From Toxonevra muliebris (taxonomy: Eukaryota > Arthropoda > Insecta > Diptera > Pallopteridae): DNA of 64,000 nt. The notes below the pieces were generated by a model, which searched no databases, had not been told where the DNA came from, and saw only the letters and a list, made by a program, of their open reading frames with translations. Positions 59,471-64,000 of this stretch are shown here, piece by piece (the first letter of the stretch is position 1; every line of letters begins with the position of its first letter). Position numbers and translations under genes: made by a program. Where the stretch lies: positions 93,985,235-94,049,234 of the forward strand of contig OY829326.1 in assembly GCA_963691655.1 (NCBI GenBank), in the 5' to 3' direction.

Positions 59471-62400
59471 TTTTCTTGAGCTATGCATTTAAACCAGGTG
59501 GACTTATATAAGCTGAAGATACTAGCAACGCGTTTCTCTTCTTTCATTTTGCTGTTGTGGGTTTTGGCATTCTAATGCAACCTATACAACATCAAAGCTT
59601 TGTTGTTGTCGCCGTAATGAAGTTTTGTTTTACTGCTGCTATCACTTCCTATATAAATTCACCTTGCATTTAAATATGTCTGGTCTAAGAGTGTGAAGAG
59701 ACAGCAGACCTTTAAATATATTTTTGGAGGCACATATTCTAAGTTGCATCCGATTTATTATATAAAAAATTTAGGTGTTACTATGAATTAATCCATAACG
59801 AAGAATGTGCCTACCTTCTGTTTTTAGTTAAATGAAAATACACGCACATACAATTCATTTCCGATTAAAAATGTTATAATTGCATGCCATAAGTTTCCTT
59901 GCTGTTTTCCCTGAGGCATCCATGTAAAATAGATATATTTTAATGTTTGTAATAAAACTGATTTAAATTGATTTTATGTTTCCCATAACCTTCATAGAGA
60001 TTTCAACAAATTAAAAACATAAAACATAATTTTTATTTTTTCGAGAACATATGGCAACCATGCGTTGGTAAAATTCATAGATGCATTTATTGCGTTTTGT
60101 TTCAACGTCCCCATCCCGATCATTCACATTTTATGAGTAAATTTTTAATGAATTTTTACGGTTTGATTTGGGTGGAGGACGGGAAAAAATATTTACTCAA
60201 ATGGGGGAAAATATGAGAATAATGTAGTGTTAGTTGTTGTTTATTGTTGCTGTTGAATTTTTACAAATTCAATTAAAATTAGTTGTGCATTGTTTCTCGT
60301 TTGTTTTTGGGGGTAAATATTATAAAAATAAAAAAAAACTTTTTGTTTTTTACACCTTAAATGAACTGAAATGAAATGAACTTTACTCTTTTTCAAACTT
60401 ATACACATGCAAACCAACAACTTTAATATGATCGTGTGAATTTTTCTTAACATTTCCATGGAAAAAAAACAAAACACAAAAGAAAAGCATTAAATCAAAG
60501 CAAACATGAGCATAAAACTCGAGTAATTATAAATGAAATTTGATGAATGCATACATTCAGCCACATGAGGCAGGGCTGCTGGGGCATTTGAAGCTGCAAC
60601 AGATGCGAAAAAGAAGCAACAGCAACACAGCATTCGAAAAATCTTATATTGATTTGCTGTTATTGTTCATCTTTATGCTTCTGTGTGCAGTTTGTATTGT
60701 TTTTGTTGAAATGTTTACTCTGGTGTTGAATGCTTTTTTGAACTTACAACTCGCACTTGTTCATATGTTTTCAAACGTCAGTTTAAGTTTCGTTGTTGCT
60801 GTTGTTGTTTTGCTCAAAGTTTTTATGGATTAACTTGAAAAATGCATACAACAAAAATTTGTTTTTATTATATTGTAAATGCGTTGTTAATTGTTTGAAT
60901 CAATATGTAATGTTTATTTTCTATACATGCATATACAAGCCAAGTCAGTGTATCCAACAGTGGGCGGGAAGAAGGTGAAGGGACAAACGAGTCGAAGACA
61001 CATGAACAATAACTGCATCTCTCAAATCTCGTTCGGGTACACATACATACATAAGCATGTTTTTATATAGGTATTTACATATGTTTATGCAAATGTTTTT
61101 TTTTTTTTGTTTTTAAAGAAAAACATTATTTGAAATTTATTTGTTTATTTATTAAGTTTAGTAAATAAAAATAATAAAAAAATGCTCAGCATATTTATGT
61201 TTGTTTTTTCTCTGTACTGTAAGTTGTGTATTGCGCTGTGAACAGTGGGCGTTATTGAATTGAAACTAGTAAAACTCTTTAGGAGAATGCAACATTCTCA
61301 TATGCAAACATTTAAAGCGGATTCACCGACCGAAAAACTTCCTACAAAAAATTTATTATTTTTCAATGTTTTTCTATCGAAAATAAAAATTATTTTTTGA
61401 GCTTTATTTTCTTGCTCAGAAATAAAAATTAATGATTGAGTTTTTCAACCCTGAACAAAAAATTGAAAACGTCATACAGCTGTGTTATTGTGAGCACGAA
61501 GATAAATATATTTCTGAGATATGTTTGGTTCACCTCCATCAATTTGAGCTCTACTGTTAAATCATTGATTTTCTAATTGTACCACTTATAGTGCTGAACT
61601 ACATATGAAAGCAATGCAATTTTGTGAAGCGTCTTTTATCGATGCATAAAAATCATCAAAAAGAAGCTTATTCAGTACTACTCAGAAATGTAAATATAAG
61701 TAGAATCGTTCACCTATATGTATTAGTAATTTTTTTGTTAATTAATTATTGTAATATTAACTTTGATATTAAAATTTGTTAATCTGTTAAAGTTTAGTAT
61801 TTTTTTTTTTCATTTAAGTATATTCATAATTTTTGTTTTGATTATTTTATTCTTATGTGTAATTAAATATCCTGTAAAAATTAATGACTAGTGCAGTTTA
61901 TAAGATTATTATATCTTGTTGTACTAGGAAATTCAATAAAATAAATTAATAAATAAATAACAACAACAACTCATAGATAAGTTTTTATTCATTCATAAAC
62001 GACAGTGTAAAAGAAAAAAATGTATCGCCATGCTCATTCGTTTTGAGTTTTTTATTCCTAAGAAAAAATATAAAAATCGTTTAATAATTATTTTGGTTGA
62101 GCAAAAACATAAAAATCAAACAATGATTTTTATACCAGATCAAAAAAATAAAAATCTATAAATAATAATTAGTTTTAATTTTTAATGGTGATGCTCATAA
62201 AATAAAAATGCTTACTGGCTTCAGTAAAGCATGCAACCAGTATAATTCAGATGTACTCAAATATGCTCTCCGACATTTGGAACAAGTAGATTTTTTCATT
62301 AAATTTTGCAAAATAATCATTTTAGTCTTGCAGAAAGCCAGCGACATGTTTTCAATTATTAAAAAATTATTCACATTTTGAAATATTAAAAGATTTTTAG

Positions 62401-62509
62401 TTTGAAAATTCATAAATTTTGATCTTTAAACTATTTTGGATCCGATTAATATTATCCGATTTAAAAATTTTGATTCTTTTATCACTTGTATGACCAACGT
62501 TCTTCTTAA
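59471..62509. other. Intronic AT-rich spacer
   Basis: No gene recognised. GTT/CAA-type tracts at 60,236-60,255 and 60,790-60,812. The 97-codon hydrophobic frame at 60,540-60,833 begins at a TTG and is largely a translation of T-rich repeats. Confidence 0.4.
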
Positions 62510-63522
62510 CCCTTTCGGTACCATGGTGACACCGGTCTCACTAGATTAACTTTTGCAATTCTTTTAAAACTATTCAATCAATTTTTATAATTTAAGAGAA
62601 TTGATGGTTCTTTAATTTCAATTAAAAAAATTACAAATATTTTTTTGATACTGTAACGGATCAAAGTGAAAAAATTGTGTCTTTTTTTTTGTAAATTTTC
62701 AATTGCTCACAGATTTTTAAAGTTGTGGGAAAAATTTGAGTAAATATTTTTAAATTTTTTTTACTTTTTTTGGAAATGGGTAACCCTAAGATCTTCAATA
62801 GAAATTTTTTAAAAACTTTTTTACAACGAAAGCTAATCTGAACTCAATTTTGCTCTATTGGTTCAAGTTTCCTTACGGTCAAGAAAGAGCAAAAGCAAAA
62901 AAAAAAAAAAATATCTAATAAAAATGTACAAAAAAATGTCTTAAAAATTCCCATTGATGGTCACAGGGTCACCGGTGACCCACGAAAGTTAAGGCCTTCA
63001 GAGACGCAAAATCTCTGTTTTGATCAAAAATTGTAACAAGAAATTGGGGTCAGACAAAATGTTTATGATCGTTGGTCATGAACAGAAAATATTTCAAGGG
63101 ATACAAACGTTATACCCTTCGCCCACCCCTTCGGAAATTTTTAGATACACTGTCTTCCAGTCTAAGGCTTTTCGCATATAGTATGTCTTCTCGTGGCTTG
63201 CTTAATATGTGGCCAAGCTACTTTCATTTCTGCAGCCTAACCTCTTTCGTGTCTTCTTTTTAAATACAGTAACACCATGAAGTTTGTTTAGAGAAACCAA
63301 ATCTTTTAAGACCGCACTTTTTTTCATCAAAAAATCTCGACTTTATGTTTCAATTCATAATATTGATAAAATATGCACGCCCAAAAAAAAAAAAAAAAAA
63401 AATTTTGTGAACCAGACAAACATTGTCTTTATATGAGGATAAAATTCATGGAAGGGTTAAAGTCGGTTTTCGGGTAATTTTTTAAATATTTTTCTCATAT
63501 GAGGACAAAGTCCCCGAAAGGG
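62510..63522. mobile_element. TTAA-flanked (piggyBac-like) element, 1.0 kb
   Basis: TTAA lies outside each end (62,506 and 63,523). The left end is CCCTTTCGGTACCATGGTG and the right end inverted is CCCTTTCGGGGACTTTGTC. A degenerate second right end (gaggataaaattcatggaag then ggttaa) sits about 70 bases inside the right end. The interior has the 16-base palindrome gggtcaccggtgaccc (62,966-62,981) but no transposase. Ends and target fit a piggyBac-like MITE. Confidence 0.65.
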
Positions 63523-63526
63523 TTAA

Positions 63527-64000
63527 CGTTTTTCGATGTTGCTGATATTGCGCCACTAAATCTTGGGCATGCGGCAAAGCCAACGATTTACAAAGCTATG
63601 AATCTTACAGGTCAAAAACTGATAAATTCCCCTATTCAATAATATGTTTTTTGTTTTTGTTGGTGACTAAGTTAATCCAACCCACTGTGCACCAATTTGC
63701 TAACCATAATAACTTTCTAACACTGCATTGACTTTCATTGGTTTGATTGTAATTACGATGGCATTGCGATTTATTTTTCTTTTTCACAGCTTTATGTTTA
63801 TTTACAAAAAAAAAGAAAAAAACTAAAACATTTCATTTGCAAAACTTTCACACTAACACACTAAAATGGAAATAAAATAGAAATGAAAATAAACTAAAAC
63901 ATAAGTAGAAAGAAAAATGTGAAAAATGCATTTTAAAGTAATTGCATTTCCATTTTCATGACAGTTGAGAATCTGATAAATATTATCCACATGCAGCCTT
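63527..64000. other. Intronic spacer
   Basis: No feature recognised up to the window edge; AT-rich with A runs near 63,805. Confidence 0.35.

Larger units (their letters stand above)
56022..64000 (+). other. First coding intron of the pigs-like gene, 5' part
   Basis: Begins with the consensus donor gtaagt at 56,022. No in-frame continuation of the CH domain was found up to the window end, so the intron is inferred to be longer than 7.9 kb. It contains a CTG/TGC microsatellite near 56,595, a LINE RNase H relic at 59.1-59.5 kb, GTT/CAA-rich tracts at 60.2-60.9 kb and a TTAA-type element at 62.5-63.5 kb. Otherwise it is AT-rich sequence in which I recognise nothing. Confidence 0.55.

Noticed and set aside
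60540..60833. 97-codon hydrophobic frame resembling a membrane protein
   Set aside because: Begins at TTG and its hydrophobic run comes from GTT/CTT-rich repeats.
1..64000. CRISPR array, rRNA genes, endogenous virus or bacterial insert
   Set aside because: No regular spacer-repeat arrays, no rRNA-like text, no viral structural or LTR signals, and composition is uniform fly-like AT-rich DNA.

Overview
The window is AT-rich, non-coding-dominated DNA from a higher fly (brachyceran Diptera, plausibly a tephritid or related acalyptrate; the family level is an inference). Evidence for a fly: the single confident gene piece is the first coding exon of a GAS2-like cytoskeletal linker, best matched from memory to Drosophila pickled eggs (pigs). 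It is surrounded by CAA/GTT-type microsatellites, GT-AG splice signals, and fossils of mariner/Tc1, pogo-like, TTAA-type and LINE transposons of insect type. There is no bacterial gene organisation, CRISPR array, rRNA or endogenous virus that I could see.

Layout. 0-7 kb: AT-rich spacer, a CCTAA-flanked interspersed repeat, an 840-bp terminal-inverted-repeat (TIR) element, a foldback-like Tc1/mariner relic that abuts a LINE fragment, and a tRNA-Gly-like Pol III relic. 7-12 kb: a possible 32-bp untranslated exon, a small hairpin element and spacer. 11.9-14.7 kb: two pogo-like ends enclosing a Tc1-type MITE, a LINE RNase H tail and a degenerate GGTCTGAATTTT array. 16.5-20.8 kb: two 195-bp CCGGGTA-rich inverted repeats 3.4 kb apart, with a Tc1/mariner transposase C-terminus inside the right one. 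22-29.3 kb: a LINE reverse-transcriptase relic, a possible 105-bp untranslated exon, a 2.4-kb mariner-type TIR pair with a nested four-site repeat element, a TTAA MITE, and an internally deleted mariner that keeps both ends. 31.8-43.2 kb: a pogo-like TIR pair containing a LINE tail, a transposase relic with one end, a 790-bp long-arm foldback, smaller TIR elements and a solo element end. 47-50.7 kb: LINE fossils. 51-55 kb: small TIR elements and a second copy of the GGTCTGAATTTT array. 55.2-56.0 kb: the pigs-like exon. 56-64 kb: its first coding intron, with a LINE RNase H relic and a TTAA-type element.

How it fits together. The likeliest reading is one large 5' region of the pigs-like gene on the + strand: possible untranslated exons at 7.2 and 23.8 kb, a strong acceptor at 55.25 kb, the start codon at 55,854, and a donor at 56,022 followed by an intron running past the window end. 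Almost everything else is transposon wreckage, none of it with an intact open reading frame. Several families have two or more copies here, which lets element ends be defined from this sequence alone. I found no convincing new biological system. The most unusual items are the dispersed GGTCTGAATTTT arrays, the CCGGGTA inverted pair, the element that seems to carry two right ends, and the four-site GGTCAAAACGTGAT element.
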